Origin: Candidatus Avelusimicrobium cornigerorum
Lineage (GTDB): Bacteria > Elusimicrobiota > Elusimicrobia > Elusimicrobiales > Elusimicrobiaceae
DNA length: 59,380 nt
Assembly: GCA_002309715.1 (NCBI GenBank)
Contig: DBXW01000001.1
Location: forward strand, 62,869 to 122,248
Direction: 5' to 3'
The notes below the pieces were generated by a model. The model saw only the letters and a list, made by a program, of their open reading frames with translations. It did no database searches and was not told where the DNA came from. A program made the translations under genes and the position numbers. Numbering within the stretch: the first letter of the stretch is position 1; each line of letters opens with the position of its first letter. Positions 8,722 through 16,644 of the stretch are shown in pieces.

Positions 8722-9102
8722 TTATTTTTGGATAGTTGCTTTATAGGCCGCCAAATCTAAAAGTGTGTCATATTCGGCGGGGTTTGTCATTTTGATTTTG
8801 AACAGCCAGCCGTTTCCGTGCGGCTCGCGGTTGACCAAGGCCGGATCGCCGTTTAAGGCGTCGTTAACGGCTACAATTTCGCCGCTGACGGGGGCGTAAA
8901 TCTCAGAGGCCGATTTAACCGATTCCACCACGCAGCAGTTTTCGCCCGCTTTGACTACGCGGCCTACTTTAGGTAAATCTACAAATACAATATCGCTGAT
9001 TTCTTCTTGCGCGTGGTTAGAAATACCGACGACGGCGTTTTCGCCTTCTTTACAGGCCCACTCGTGAGTTTTTAAAAAACGGCAATTTTCTTCGTTATAC
9101 AT
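8722..9102 (-). CDS. gcvH: glycine cleavage system H protein
   Basis: Encodes 126 residues. The lipoyl-carrier fold is clear: GISNHAQEEISDIVFVDLP and the lipoylation site ESVKSASEIYAP with Lys63. It shuttles the aminomethyl group between P, T and L proteins. It lies 9 nt after gcvT. The L protein (dihydrolipoyl dehydrogenase) is not in this window. The lipoate ligase gene three genes downstream probably modifies Lys63. Confidence 0.96.
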   Translation of the reverse strand: MYNEENCRFLKTHEWACKEGENAVVGISNHAQEEISDIVFVDLPKVGRVVKAGENCCVVESVKSASEIYAPVSGEIVAVNDALNGDPALVNREPHGNGWLFKIKMTNPAEYDTLLDLAAYKATIQK

Positions 9103-9111
9103 AATTTCTCC

Positions 9112-10194
9112 TTACACTCGGTTTTTATAAAACGGTGGCTTGACTACTTGCGCCGGAACACGGCGATTGTGAATTTCAATTTCCGTGTCCGCACCGGCGG
9201 GGATTTCACTTGCTAAATATCCTACGGCTATCCCTTTGTAAAGCGGCGAGAACGTGCCGCTGGTTAAATAACCCACTTCTTTCCCTTCGTAAAAAACCTT
9301 GCAACCGCTGCGCGGTACGCCGGCTGTTTTTAAGACAAACCCGATTAAGCGGCTTTTAAAACCGGCGGCTTTTTTGGCCACAAGTGCGTCTTTGCCGATG
9401 AAATTTTCTTTGGTAAGTTTAACCACCCAGCCGCAGTTGGCCTCGTAGGGGGTTTTGGTAGGGTTGGCGTCTTCGCCGTTTAAGAGATACCCGGCTTCTA
9501 ATCGCAAAACGTCGCGCGCGCCTAAACCGCACGGTTTAACACCTAACTGTTTCAACACATCCCAAAGTTCGGTAATCTGTGCATTAGGGAGCATAATTTC
9601 CACGCCGTCTTCGCCCGTATATCCGGTGCGTGTAACATATCCGTCAGTGCCAAACATCGTTAGCGGCGAAATGTGAAAACGCGGCAAATCTTTTACGCCG
9701 GGCAAAATTTGGTCTACTACTTCCACGGCTTTAGGGCCTTGAATAGCCAGCATACTCCAGTTATCGCTTTCGTTACGCACCGTGACGCCAAAATTTTCGG
9801 CGTGTTTTTTAAGCCAATTAAAATCGGTTTCCACGCAAGCGGCGTTGACAACCACTAAAAATTGTTCTTGCGAAAGGCAAAACGCAATCGCATCATCAAT
9901 GATAGTTCCTTCGTCGGTAAGAATATGAAAATACGTTCCTTCGGCCGGGCCGTTTTTGATATTATTGCAAGCAATATATTGCAAAAACTCCCACGCTTTG
10001 GGGCCCTCTACAAAAATTTGGCCCATGTGCGACACGTCAAACATACCCGCGCTTTCGCGCACGGCTTTATGTTCGGCCAAGATACCGTCGTATTGAACGG
10101 GCAAAAGCCACCCGTGAAAATCTACCATTTTACCGCCGGCTTGCTTGCACGCTTCGCACAAAGCGGTCGTTTTAAGAGTACACGTTTCTGTCAC
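9112..10194 (-). CDS. gcvT: aminomethyltransferase (glycine cleavage T protein)
   Basis: Encodes 360 residues. It transfers the methylene unit from aminomethyl-lipoyl GcvH to tetrahydrofolate, releasing ammonia. Typical segments are MVDFHGWLLPVQYD, FDVSHMGQIFVEGP, GYTGEDGVEIM and GLGARDVLRLEAGY. It starts at GTG, with TAGGAG placed well upstream (10201-10206). It is the first gene of the gcv run, directly behind a perfect 17-bp palindrome at 10205-10221. Confidence 0.96.
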   Translation of the reverse strand: MTETCTLKTTALCEACKQAGGKMVDFHGWLLPVQYDGILAEHKAVRESAGMFDVSHMGQIFVEGPKAWEFLQYIACNNIKNGPAEGTYFHILTDEGTIIDDAIAFCLSQEQFLVVVNAACVETDFNWLKKHAENFGVTVRNESDNWSMLAIQGPKAVEVVDQILPGVKDLPRFHISPLTMFGTDGYVTRTGYTGEDGVEIMLPNAQITELWDVLKQLGVKPCGLGARDVLRLEAGYLLNGEDANPTKTPYEANCGWVVKLTKENFIGKDALVAKKAAGFKSRLIGFVLKTAGVPRSGCKVFYEGKEVGYLTSGTFSPLYKGIAVGYLASEIPAGADTEIEIHNRRVPAQVVKPPFYKNRV

Positions 10195-10204
10195 TTTATT
10201 CTCC

Positions 10205-10221
10205 TATACAATTATTGTATA
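10205..10221. promoter_or_regulatory. perfect palindrome upstream of gcvT (candidate operator)
   Basis: TATACAATTATTGTATA is a perfect 8-1-8 palindrome ending 10 nt before the GTG of gcvT. It contains -10-like hexamers on both strands. Candidate operator or promoter overlap for the gcv operon. No glycine riboswitch is visible in the 215-nt gap to the divergent gene. Confidence 0.45.
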
Positions 10222-10396
10222 AAATATTGACTTAATTTAGCCCTAATTCGGACATAATTTCGTTTTTGTCATACTTTCTGCGGCACGTAGCAGTAATTTT
10301 CAAACGCAGCCATGGCGTAACCCTGCGGGTACGTAAGGAGGCACGCAACAACGGACTGCACAAAATTAGGCAGAAATTACATAATCGTAAGTTTAG

Positions 10397-10409
10397 TATA
10401 ATGTTACGT
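10397..10409 (+). promoter_or_regulatory. -10 element placed for a leaderless start
   Basis: TATAAT (10397-10402) is followed by 7 nt and then ATG at 10410. Transcription would start at or next to that ATG. No Shine-Dalgarno is present. An ATG at 10401 overlaps the -10 and would not be in the transcript. Confidence 0.5.
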
Positions 10410-11132
10410 ATGGCAGATACACAGAGCGTCGTAAGCGACGTAAAACTATTTTTAGAACGCTTAAAAAAAGAAATGCCGGAAATTTTCGGCACGAGCGAAA
10501 AGACCGCCACTTCTGACGGTGTCGCATCCGTTACCCCCGCTACAAACAAAGTGCTTTACAACGGCGATTTATTTGAAGCGCGCACGTACATCACACCCGA
10601 TCAGGAAGAAGGGGTGGCCTTTGACGGTACTGTTTTTCACATCTATTTACAAAGCCAAAACGGCAATCCTTCGGCGTTAGTAACCGAGTGGCTGCGCAAC
10701 AAAGCCGGTGAAATTTTACCGCAAAAAACAAAAGAGTGGGCGGAAAAAATCGGCGTGGAATTTAACCGCGTCGTGCTAAAGGACCAACGCACGCTGTGGG
10801 CCAGTTGCTCGTCGCAAAAAAATATCAATTATTCATACCGCATTGTCAAAATGCCGCCGGTGGTGCAAGATTATTTGGTTATTCACGAACTGTGCCATTT
10901 AAAATTTATGAATCACGGTGAAGAGTATTGGAATTTAGTGGGGCAGTTTTCTCCCGATTATAAACTCCACCGCCGCTGGCTTAACGAACATAAAGACGCC
11001 GTATTTGCCGAGGTGGAATTAGCGGTAACGGCTCAAGACGACACCCAAACGCCGCCGGAAGAAATGACGGTACCACCCGAAGAAAAGGCAGAAATCAACG
11101 CCGAAACGGAAGGCCAAACAGACGAAAAATAA
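10410..11132 (+). CDS. YgjP-like (DUF45) metal-dependent hydrolase
   Basis: Encodes 240 residues. The conserved core spans about 45-195, with TLWASCSS, then the zinc motif HELCHLKFMNH (159-169) and LHRRWL, as in the YgjP/DUF45 family, whose fold resembles WLM/SprT-type metallopeptidases. The C-terminal 45 residues are acidic, low-complexity Glu/Thr/Pro. The start is chosen at 10410 because the only convincing promoter places the mRNA 5' end there. It stands alone, divergent from gcvT, and ends at a bidirectional terminator. Substrate unknown. Confidence 0.82.
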   Translation: MADTQSVVSDVKLFLERLKKEMPEIFGTSEKTATSDGVASVTPATNKVLYNGDLFEARTYITPDQEEGVAFDGTVFHIYLQSQNGNPSALVTEWLRNKAGEILPQKTKEWAEKIGVEFNRVVLKDQRTLWASCSSQKNINYSYRIVKMPPVVQDYLVIHELCHLKFMNHGEEYWNLVGQFSPDYKLHRRWLNEHKDAVFAEVELAVTAQDDTQTPPEEMTVPPEEKAEINAETEGQTDEK

Positions 11133-11156
11133 TTTACTTCCCTTGCGCACAAAATA

Positions 11157-11185
11157 CTGCCGCCGAGATACTTCTTCGGCGGCAG
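11157..11185. terminator. bidirectional hairpin between convergent genes
   Basis: CTGCCGCCGA (11157-11166) pairs perfectly with TCGGCGGCAG (11176-11185). T-rich bases follow on both sides (CATTTATA; TATTTTG on the minus strand). It separates the YgjP gene (+) from the secreted-protein gene (-). Confidence 0.65.
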
Positions 11186-11211
11186 CATTTATAAGTAAGG
11201 CCGGTTGCGGA

Positions 11212-11949
11212 CTATCGCACCAGGGCAAAGGCATTTTCCGATACGCCACCCCAAAAATCGCCATAACTGGATACGGCCTTTTTAACCAGCGCCACCACTT
11301 GGCCCCGGTAGATAAGCGGCTCACCCACTCGCAAACGAGGAGCAATGAGCACATTTCCCATCCGGCTACGCACGTTTTCTTCTACGCCGCGAGTGCGGAA
11401 AAATTTTTTCAAATGTTCGGTCATTTCTGCGCCGTACATTTCCTGCAAACTGCGGCCCGCTTGCGTGGCAACCGCTAACCCTTTCAACCCCTGCGTGGCT
11501 GAAGGCGTTACATAAATACGGGCTAAATCTCCGTTTATATTTACTTCGGAAGAATCGGCTACCGCGGTCTGCGCGTTGCTAAACGCAAGTACTACTTTTT
11601 TAAGTTCCCATCCCCCACGCACTAAACAAACCGACGGCACCAATACGTGGCTGCCGCCTTGCTCCAGCACGCCCGAGCAAGTAATTTCTTTTTGCCGAAC
11701 TTGGACAACCTGATTTTGATTAGCCGAAAAACGCGTCGGGCGCAGCAGGGCGTCTTTTAACTGCACGCGCTGCTCCAATTGCGCTGATACCGTAACCAAA
11801 TTTTGGTTGACTTCTTGAGTCTGCAACGCAGACCATACGGCTGCCGCCACTTGGCGGGATACATCTAGTGAGGCGGCAAAACCTTGTACGCTTACCGCCA
11901 AAAAGCAAAGTATTAAACTCGCTTTTGTATAATTATGTTTTCTGTTCAT
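11212..11949 (-). CDS. secreted protein, unknown family
   Basis: Encodes 245 residues with a Sec signal peptide (about residues 1-26; hydrophobic core LILCFLAVSV, likely cleavage after GFAA). Mature region: an early Gln-rich amphipathic part, then strands such as GSHVLVPSVCLV and NVLIAPRLRVGEPLIYRGQVVAL. Those strands faintly recall a degenerate trypsin fold, but I see no catalytic triad, so I do not assign it. It has its own promoter region: TATAAT about 30 nt upstream and a palindrome overlapping the -35 zone. Single-gene unit. Confidence 0.6.
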   Translation of the reverse strand: MNRKHNYTKASLILCFLAVSVQGFAASLDVSRQVAAAVWSALQTQEVNQNLVTVSAQLEQRVQLKDALLRPTRFSANQNQVVQVRQKEITCSGVLEQGGSHVLVPSVCLVRGGWELKKVVLAFSNAQTAVADSSEVNINGDLARIYVTPSATQGLKGLAVATQAGRSLQEMYGAEMTEHLKKFFRTRGVEENVRSRMGNVLIAPRLRVGEPLIYRGQVVALVKKAVSSYGDFWGGVSENAFALVR

Positions 11950-11989
11950 AGTTTTCTCTTACATGAAAGATATACTATATTATACAAAA

Positions 11990-12005
11990 GTTAGTTTAAA
12001 CTAAC
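11990..12005. promoter_or_regulatory. palindrome overlapping the -35 zone of the secreted-protein gene
   Basis: GTTAGTTTAAACTAAC is a perfect 16-bp palindrome about 6 nt upstream of TATAAT (minus strand, about 11978-11983). The half-site AAAAGTTAGTTT recurs at 12048-12059. This looks like an operator plus an auxiliary site. Confidence 0.4.
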
Positions 12006-12078
12006 AAATATATTTTTCAACGTCTTAAAAATCAAAAAACTATTTTTAAAAAGTTAGTTTTGACTTATTTTTAGGAAA

Positions 12079-12603
12079 CTAATATACTAAAAAACCGCCG
12101 CAAGCACTTAACAAAAGTGCCGTTATCGGGCCGGCTTTTCGCGTCCAAATAAGCACAAATGCCATAAGAAAAAATAAGACGCTCTTATAATCCGTAAAAT
12201 TAGCCGCATTGCACAGCCCCAATGCGGCGGCGGCAATCAATCCCACCACCGCCGGACGAAGCCCGGCAAAAATTCCTTCCATCTTTGGCGTGTGTTGATA
12301 TTTAAATAGAAATTTCCCCAACCATAGCAAAAGCACAAAGGCCGGCAAGCAAACCGCTGTAGTAGCCACTACGGCGCCCCAAACATCCCCCGCCGCCGCA
12401 TAGCCGGTGTACGTGGCCATATTGATACCGACCGGGCCGGGCGTTACCTGACTAACCGCCACAATATCGGCAAATTGCCCGTTACTCAGCCAACTGTTTT
12501 TAATGACAACTTCATTTTGAATAAACGAAACCATCGCATATCCGCCACCGAAATTAAAAAGCCCGATTTTGAAAAACGTATAAAATAATTTCCAATAGAT
12601 CAT
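12079..12603 (-). CDS. chrA: chromate transporter family protein, second half (ChrA/CHR domain)
   Basis: Encodes 174 residues with five or six hydrophobic helices. The CHR motifs FKIGLFNFGGGYAM and VSQVTPGPVGINMATYTGY are present. It starts inside the stop of the upstream paralogue (ATGA overlap), so the two half-size CHR proteins are translationally coupled and probably form a heterodimer equivalent to full-length ChrA. Chromate efflux is the founding function of the family; the real substrate in an anaerobe is uncertain. Confidence 0.85.
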   Translation of the reverse strand: MIYWKLFYTFFKIGLFNFGGGYAMVSFIQNEVVIKNSWLSNGQFADIVAVSQVTPGPVGINMATYTGYAAAGDVWGAVVATTAVCLPAFVLLLWLGKFLFKYQHTPKMEGIFAGLRPAVVGLIAAAALGLCNAANFTDYKSVLFFLMAFVLIWTRKAGPITALLLSACGGFLVY

Positions 12604-13133
12604 TTCTTACCCCTTACCGCCCACACATATCCACCAAGCCCCGCCCCCAGCACAATGTACACCGGGGACACGTGTAATAACCACACAAGCCCTGCAGAAA
12701 GAATAGGAATCCATACGGTTTTCCAACCGATACCGGCTTGACGCGCCAAACGGAAAACTGGCACGGCAATAAGCGCCACCACCGCCGGACGAACGCCTTT
12801 AAAGATACGAATAACTATAGGATTATTTTGATAAGAATTTAGGAAAGCGGCCAATAATAAAATAATGAAAAACGGTGCCAATGCCGCCCCAAGCGACGCG
12901 AACAAACTTCCCCACACACGCCCACGCCGATATCCGGCCAGCACCGCCATATTCATGGCAAAAATACCCGGCGCCGCTTGCGCTACCGCCACGATATCCA
13001 AAAATTCCGCCCGGCTTAACCACGGGCGTTTGTCCACAAGTTCCTGCTCCATCAGCGGCAGCATGGCATACCCGCCGCCTAAGGTAAACAGACCGATTTT
13101 GGCAAATACAAAAAAAAGTAATAAGCACGACAT
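12600..13133 (-). CDS. chrA: chromate transporter family protein, first half (ChrA/CHR domain)
   Basis: Encodes 177 residues. Motifs FAKIGLFTLGGGYAMLPLMEQELV and VAQAAPGIFAMNMAVLAGY mark the CHR domain, about six hydrophobic segments. First gene of the pair. The ATG is preceded by TACAAT and only 6 nt, with no Shine-Dalgarno, so the mRNA may be leaderless. Short-chain CHR proteins occur as such tandem pairs in many bacteria. Confidence 0.85.
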   Translation of the reverse strand: MSCLLLFFVFAKIGLFTLGGGYAMLPLMEQELVDKRPWLSRAEFLDIVAVAQAAPGIFAMNMAVLAGYRRGRVWGSLFASLGAALAPFFIILLLAAFLNSYQNNPIVIRIFKGVRPAVVALIAVPVFRLARQAGIGWKTVWIPILSAGLVWLLHVSPVYIVLGAGLGGYVWAVRGKK

Positions 13134-13145
13134 ACTTTTATTGTA
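13134..13145 (-). promoter_or_regulatory. -10 element placed for a leaderless start of the chrA pair
   Basis: TACAAT (13140-13145 on the complement) ends 6 nt before the ATG. TTGGAT lies about 15 nt further upstream as a possible -35. Confidence 0.4.
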
Positions 13146-13205
13146 CTATTTCGCAGAAAAATCCAACAGTTTACTTTCGGTTAGTTTGAGCCCGGTTGCT
13201 ATTTT

Positions 13206-13409
13206 ATGTATATTAAGTAGTGCCAAAATGATGAATCAGCCCACATTAAAGGGGTTAGGTGGATAGAAGATACTTCTGGTAAACCATTCAGAGAATTATG
13301 GTGGCGGCTCTCTCCCGACAAATACATACTGATAGAATTTTTTAATCCCGCGCAGCACCGCCCTCCTACCCGCGCATTTGTGGAAGATTTGTGCGAAATC
13401 AATTTCTAA
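13206..13409 (+). pseudogene. short ORF interrupted by an in-frame TAG
   Basis: Reading from ATG 13206 gives four codons, a TAG at 13218-13220, then 62 open codons to TAA 13407. The downstream part reads like a real protein (HIKGVRWIEDTSGKPFRELW, then LSPDKYILIEFFNPAQHRPP, ending EDLCEINF), uses codons like its neighbours and is followed by its own strong terminator. No ATG, GTG or TTG restart or ribosome site is visible after the TAG. A decayed small gene is likeliest; stop-codon readthrough is possible. Family not recognised. Confidence 0.4.
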
Positions 13410-13431
13410 AACGTTGATATAAAATAGATTA

Positions 13432-13456
13432 CCCCGGGCCAATGCCCGGGGTTTTT
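13432..13456 (+). terminator. rho-independent terminator
   Basis: CCCCGGGC (13432-13439) and GCCCGGGG (13444-13451) form a perfect 8-bp stem with a CAAT loop. TTTTT follows on the plus strand, then AATTTT. It terminates the plus-strand remnant and can also serve the amidase operon from the other side. Confidence 0.8.
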
Positions 13457-13508
13457 AATTTTCTATATCACACATAGCAATTTTTGCGCGATGACGAAAT
13501 AATGGGGA

Positions 13509-15125
13509 TTATTTTATCCAACCTTCGTTTTTGGCATAATTGCGGATACCGTCATAAATGCCTTGGGCCATCCGTTTTTGCACCGCACTTTGCGTCAAAC
13601 GCCCGCGGTCTTTATTACTGCTGATGTATCCCATTTCTATTAAAATAGCGGGGCTTTGCACACCTTTTAATACGTAAAAGTTAGCCTGTCGCACGCTATT
13701 ATTTTGACTAACGGCAATGCCTATACCGGGTTGTTTATACACAGCATTACGCACGTAGCCGGCTACTTTGGAACTCTCGTTGATATATTCGTTTTTGGCT
13801 AGCGATTGAAGTAGCGCATCCACAAAATTGTAGTGTACTTCTTCATATTGCATCGCCTCGTTTTCCAACGCAGCCGTTTCGGCGGCTTCTTTATCGGTGG
13901 CTTTTTCGGAACGGAAATACACTTCAAAACCGTTGGCATTTTTGTTTTTAGAAGCATTCGTGTGAATAGAAACGAACAAATCCGCCTTAAACGTATTGGC
14001 TTTTTTAGAGCGGTCGGACAGCGCAATAAACGTATCGTTATCTCGCGTGATTTTTACTTCAAAGCCACCCTTTTGGAGTAATTTATAAAGTTCTTTGGAA
14101 ACTGCCAAATTGAGTTCCTTTTCACGCACCCGCGAACGCACGGCGCCGGGGTCTTTACCGCCGTGGCCGGGGTCTACCATAATGCGCATTTTTTTGCGGG
14201 CTTCGGAAATAGTGGCTTGCGGGGCGGCTTTCATGACCGGGGTTTGCGCGGCCGCGCTCATCACCGGTGTTGCCGTTTTCATTACAGCCGTTGCCGATGG
14301 GGTTTGCGCAGGCATTTCTTCAAAATCATCTTTACTTTCCGGCGCGGATACGGGAGTGCTTTGGGCTACTTCCGCTTTAGTAGCAGGGGCAGGAGCAAGC
14401 GTTTTACCCGCACGGAAATAAATTTTTCCATCTTCTTCTTCCATCTTCCATTGTCCTGCTTTTTTACCTAAAACAACCCGCATAATTGCGTCCGAGCGTT
14501 CTTGAGCGATAGAAACCGCCGAGATGAAGTTCGTTTTTAAACGGAGATGTTCGTCGCGCTTAATCGTTACGCCCGGGAATGTAACCACGACCGTATGCGG
14601 ATTGGGGGAAGCGGTTGTCCACGTAATTTTTTTACGCGACGAAAAAACAAGTTGATCTTGCTCCGGCCCGGTAAGCGTATCGGTGCGCGCAAAATCAAAA
14701 GGACGCTCCACCTCTAACGCGCCGTTTACAAACGAAATTTCCTTTCCCACCGCTTGCCCAAATTGCGGTAATAAGAAAAATTCTACCGGCGTATACATAC
14801 TACTCCCTTCCGCAAGCACCGGGGCAGGAAGTACTACCGTTTGAGCATTTTGGATGATTTCGGGCAAGTGGGCCGTTAATATAGCATAAAAACCGCGGGC
14901 CGTAATCTTCATCTGTTTAGAACGTGCAAACAGTTCCACACTCGCGCCTAATTTGCGGGCAGTTTTTTGCAAATCTACATAGGTGATGCCGTTTTTAGTT
15001 AGCGCGCTGACATGGCCTTGCTTTTTGCCGGAAACAAACACCGGCACTTGGTTTTGGGCGTAACTGGCTAACGCCGAAAACAAGAGTAGCAAACCTACAC
15101 AACACGCGCGAAATAGTTGCCTCAT
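13509..15125 (-). CDS. N-acetylmuramoyl-L-alanine amidase (AmiC-type, Amidase_3)
   Basis: Encodes 538 residues. A signal peptide (about 1-23, ...ASYAQ) leads into a beta-rich substrate- or envelope-binding region (about 25-235; SGKKQGHVSALTKNGITYVD, then VTFPGVTIKRDEHLRLKTNF), which resembles copper-amine-oxidase-like plus AMIN-type domains. A Pro/Ala/Thr-rich linker follows, then the Zn amidase: MVDPGHGGKDPGA, REKELNLAV, FVSIHTNAS and ILIEMGYIS supply the His-Glu-His ligands and the catalytic Glu. It splits cell wall stem peptides, typically at division. Last gene of the rod-shape/rng run. No clear Shine-Dalgarno; a small GC hairpin lies just upstream. Confidence 0.9.
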   Translation of the reverse strand: MRQLFRACCVGLLLLFSALASYAQNQVPVFVSGKKQGHVSALTKNGITYVDLQKTARKLGASVELFARSKQMKITARGFYAILTAHLPEIIQNAQTVVLPAPVLAEGSSMYTPVEFFLLPQFGQAVGKEISFVNGALEVERPFDFARTDTLTGPEQDQLVFSSRKKITWTTASPNPHTVVVTFPGVTIKRDEHLRLKTNFISAVSIAQERSDAIMRVVLGKKAGQWKMEEEDGKIYFRAGKTLAPAPATKAEVAQSTPVSAPESKDDFEEMPAQTPSATAVMKTATPVMSAAAQTPVMKAAPQATISEARKKMRIMVDPGHGGKDPGAVRSRVREKELNLAVSKELYKLLQKGGFEVKITRDNDTFIALSDRSKKANTFKADLFVSIHTNASKNKNANGFEVYFRSEKATDKEAAETAALENEAMQYEEVHYNFVDALLQSLAKNEYINESSKVAGYVRNAVYKQPGIGIAVSQNNSVRQANFYVLKGVQSPAILIEMGYISSNKDRGRLTQSAVQKRMAQGIYDGIRNYAKNEGWIK

Positions 15126-15158
15126 AGTTTTTACGGCCCGGCAAAACCGGGTATTTAG

Positions 15159-16613
15159 TTATTCTAAAACAATTTTGTAGTCTTCCCACACAAGTTGCGG
15201 GTCAGCCTGAATTTTAAGCGTGCGGTGAATATTTTGTTCAATATCCTCTTGGCGTTGCTTAATGGCTTCTGCCAAAACCGGATGCAACACCACGCGCAAA
15301 TTTCCGCCGGGGCGGCCATTTGTTAAATCATAAATTTCACGCTGAATTTTAATACGCATACTTTCGGCGGAAAGCACCCTTCCCGAACCGTGACATTGCG
15401 GGCATTCTTCGCTAATAAAACTGCCGGTGCTGGCGCGTTTGCGCTCGCGTGTCATTTCTACAAGCCCCAGGCGCGTAATCGGCAAAATGCGGATTTTAGC
15501 CCTATCGCCGCGCACGGCTTGAGCAAGGGCTTCCACCACACGGTGGCGGCTGGACGCTTTACGCATATCAATAAAGTCAATAACAATAATACCGCCGATA
15601 TTGCGCAAACGCAATTGGTGGGCAATTTCTTTAGCGGCTTCAATATTGGTTTGCGTAACGGTTTCTTCTTGCGATTTATTCCCCGTAAATTTTCCGGTGT
15701 TTACGTCAATAGCGCAAAGAGATTCGGCTTCTTGGATAATAATACTACCGCCGTTAGGAAGCGGCAGTTTGATTTTGCGTAAGTTATCAATTTCCGGTTC
15801 TACGTCATACGCTTCAAAAATCGGCGTTTTACCTTTATAAAGTTTGACACGGTCTGCTAATTCGGGCGAGTTTTTGCTGACAAAATCAAGCACGCGCTCG
15901 TAATCTTTTTCGTTATCCAACATATACACTTTTGCATTTTCCGACAACACATCCCGCGCCACTTGCAGCACTGCGTCCATATCTTCATGCAAAAGTTTCG
16001 GGGAGCGCGACGTCTCAAATTTTTTTACAATAGATTGCCATTGACGGTACAAATACTTAATTTCCCGTTCTAATTCTTCTTTGGTGGCTTCTTCCGCTTC
16101 CGTGCGAACAATGCACCCCATCCCGTTTAAATGTTTCTCGGCCAACTCTTGCATAACTTCGTTAAGTTTGTGACGCGCTTCGGAATCTTCAATATGTTTA
16201 GAAACACCCACAAAACTTTGGTGCGGCGTCAATACCAAATAACGACCGGGTAGCGTAACATCCATGGTTACCTTCATCCCTTTGGTACTGATAGCGTCTT
16301 TGACTACTTGCACCATTACTTCTTGTCCTTTGTGCAACGCCTTATCAATGTTCTTTTTATCACCGCCTATCACGTCGGAGATATACAAATATGCGTTTTT
16401 TTCGTAACCGATATTTAAAAACGCACTGGAAATACCGGGAAGTACATTTTCCACCGTTCCCTTGTAAATGTTGCCCACGATATTAAGCGCGCCGCGGCGT
16501 TCCCACAAAAGTTCGTTCACACGGCCATCTTCCAAAATAGCGATACGCGTTTCTTCAAACGACGTATTGACTAATACTTCCACGCTGGGGAGTCCTTCTG
16601 CTGTTTTACTCAT
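15159..16613 (-). CDS. rng: ribonuclease G/E family endoribonuclease
   Basis: Encodes 484 residues, the size of RNase G and without the long C-terminal scaffold of RNase E. It contains the S1 domain (about 35-125, GNIYKGTVENVLPGISSAFLNIG), the catalytic aspartates in CAIDVNTGKFTG and VIDFIDMR, and the zinc-link motif ECPQCHGSG. It processes rRNA and decays mRNA. A good AGAGAGGA site precedes the ATG. In many bacteria rng sits beside TIGR03936-type and rod-shape genes, as here. Confidence 0.95.
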   Translation of the reverse strand: MSKTAEGLPSVEVLVNTSFEETRIAILEDGRVNELLWERRGALNIVGNIYKGTVENVLPGISSAFLNIGYEKNAYLYISDVIGGDKKNIDKALHKGQEVMVQVVKDAISTKGMKVTMDVTLPGRYLVLTPHQSFVGVSKHIEDSEARHKLNEVMQELAEKHLNGMGCIVRTEAEEATKEELEREIKYLYRQWQSIVKKFETSRSPKLLHEDMDAVLQVARDVLSENAKVYMLDNEKDYERVLDFVSKNSPELADRVKLYKGKTPIFEAYDVEPEIDNLRKIKLPLPNGGSIIIQEAESLCAIDVNTGKFTGNKSQEETVTQTNIEAAKEIAHQLRLRNIGGIIVIDFIDMRKASSRHRVVEALAQAVRGDRAKIRILPITRLGLVEMTRERKRASTGSFISEECPQCHGSGRVLSAESMRIKIQREIYDLTNGRPGGNLRVVLHPVLAEAIKQRQEDIEQNIHRTLKIQADPQLVWEDYKIVLE

Positions 16614-16644
16614 AATAAAATCCTCTCTTGGCTACGGCAGCCTG

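Noticed and set aside
10195..10409. Glycine riboswitch upstream of gcvT
   Set aside because: No paired aptamer motifs of the glycine class are visible on the minus strand, and the putative promoter leaves too little leader.
12865..13266. ORF of 133 residues on the plus strand across chrA
   Set aside because: Antisense to the CHR domain gene, with no ribosome site; only its last part is intergenic.
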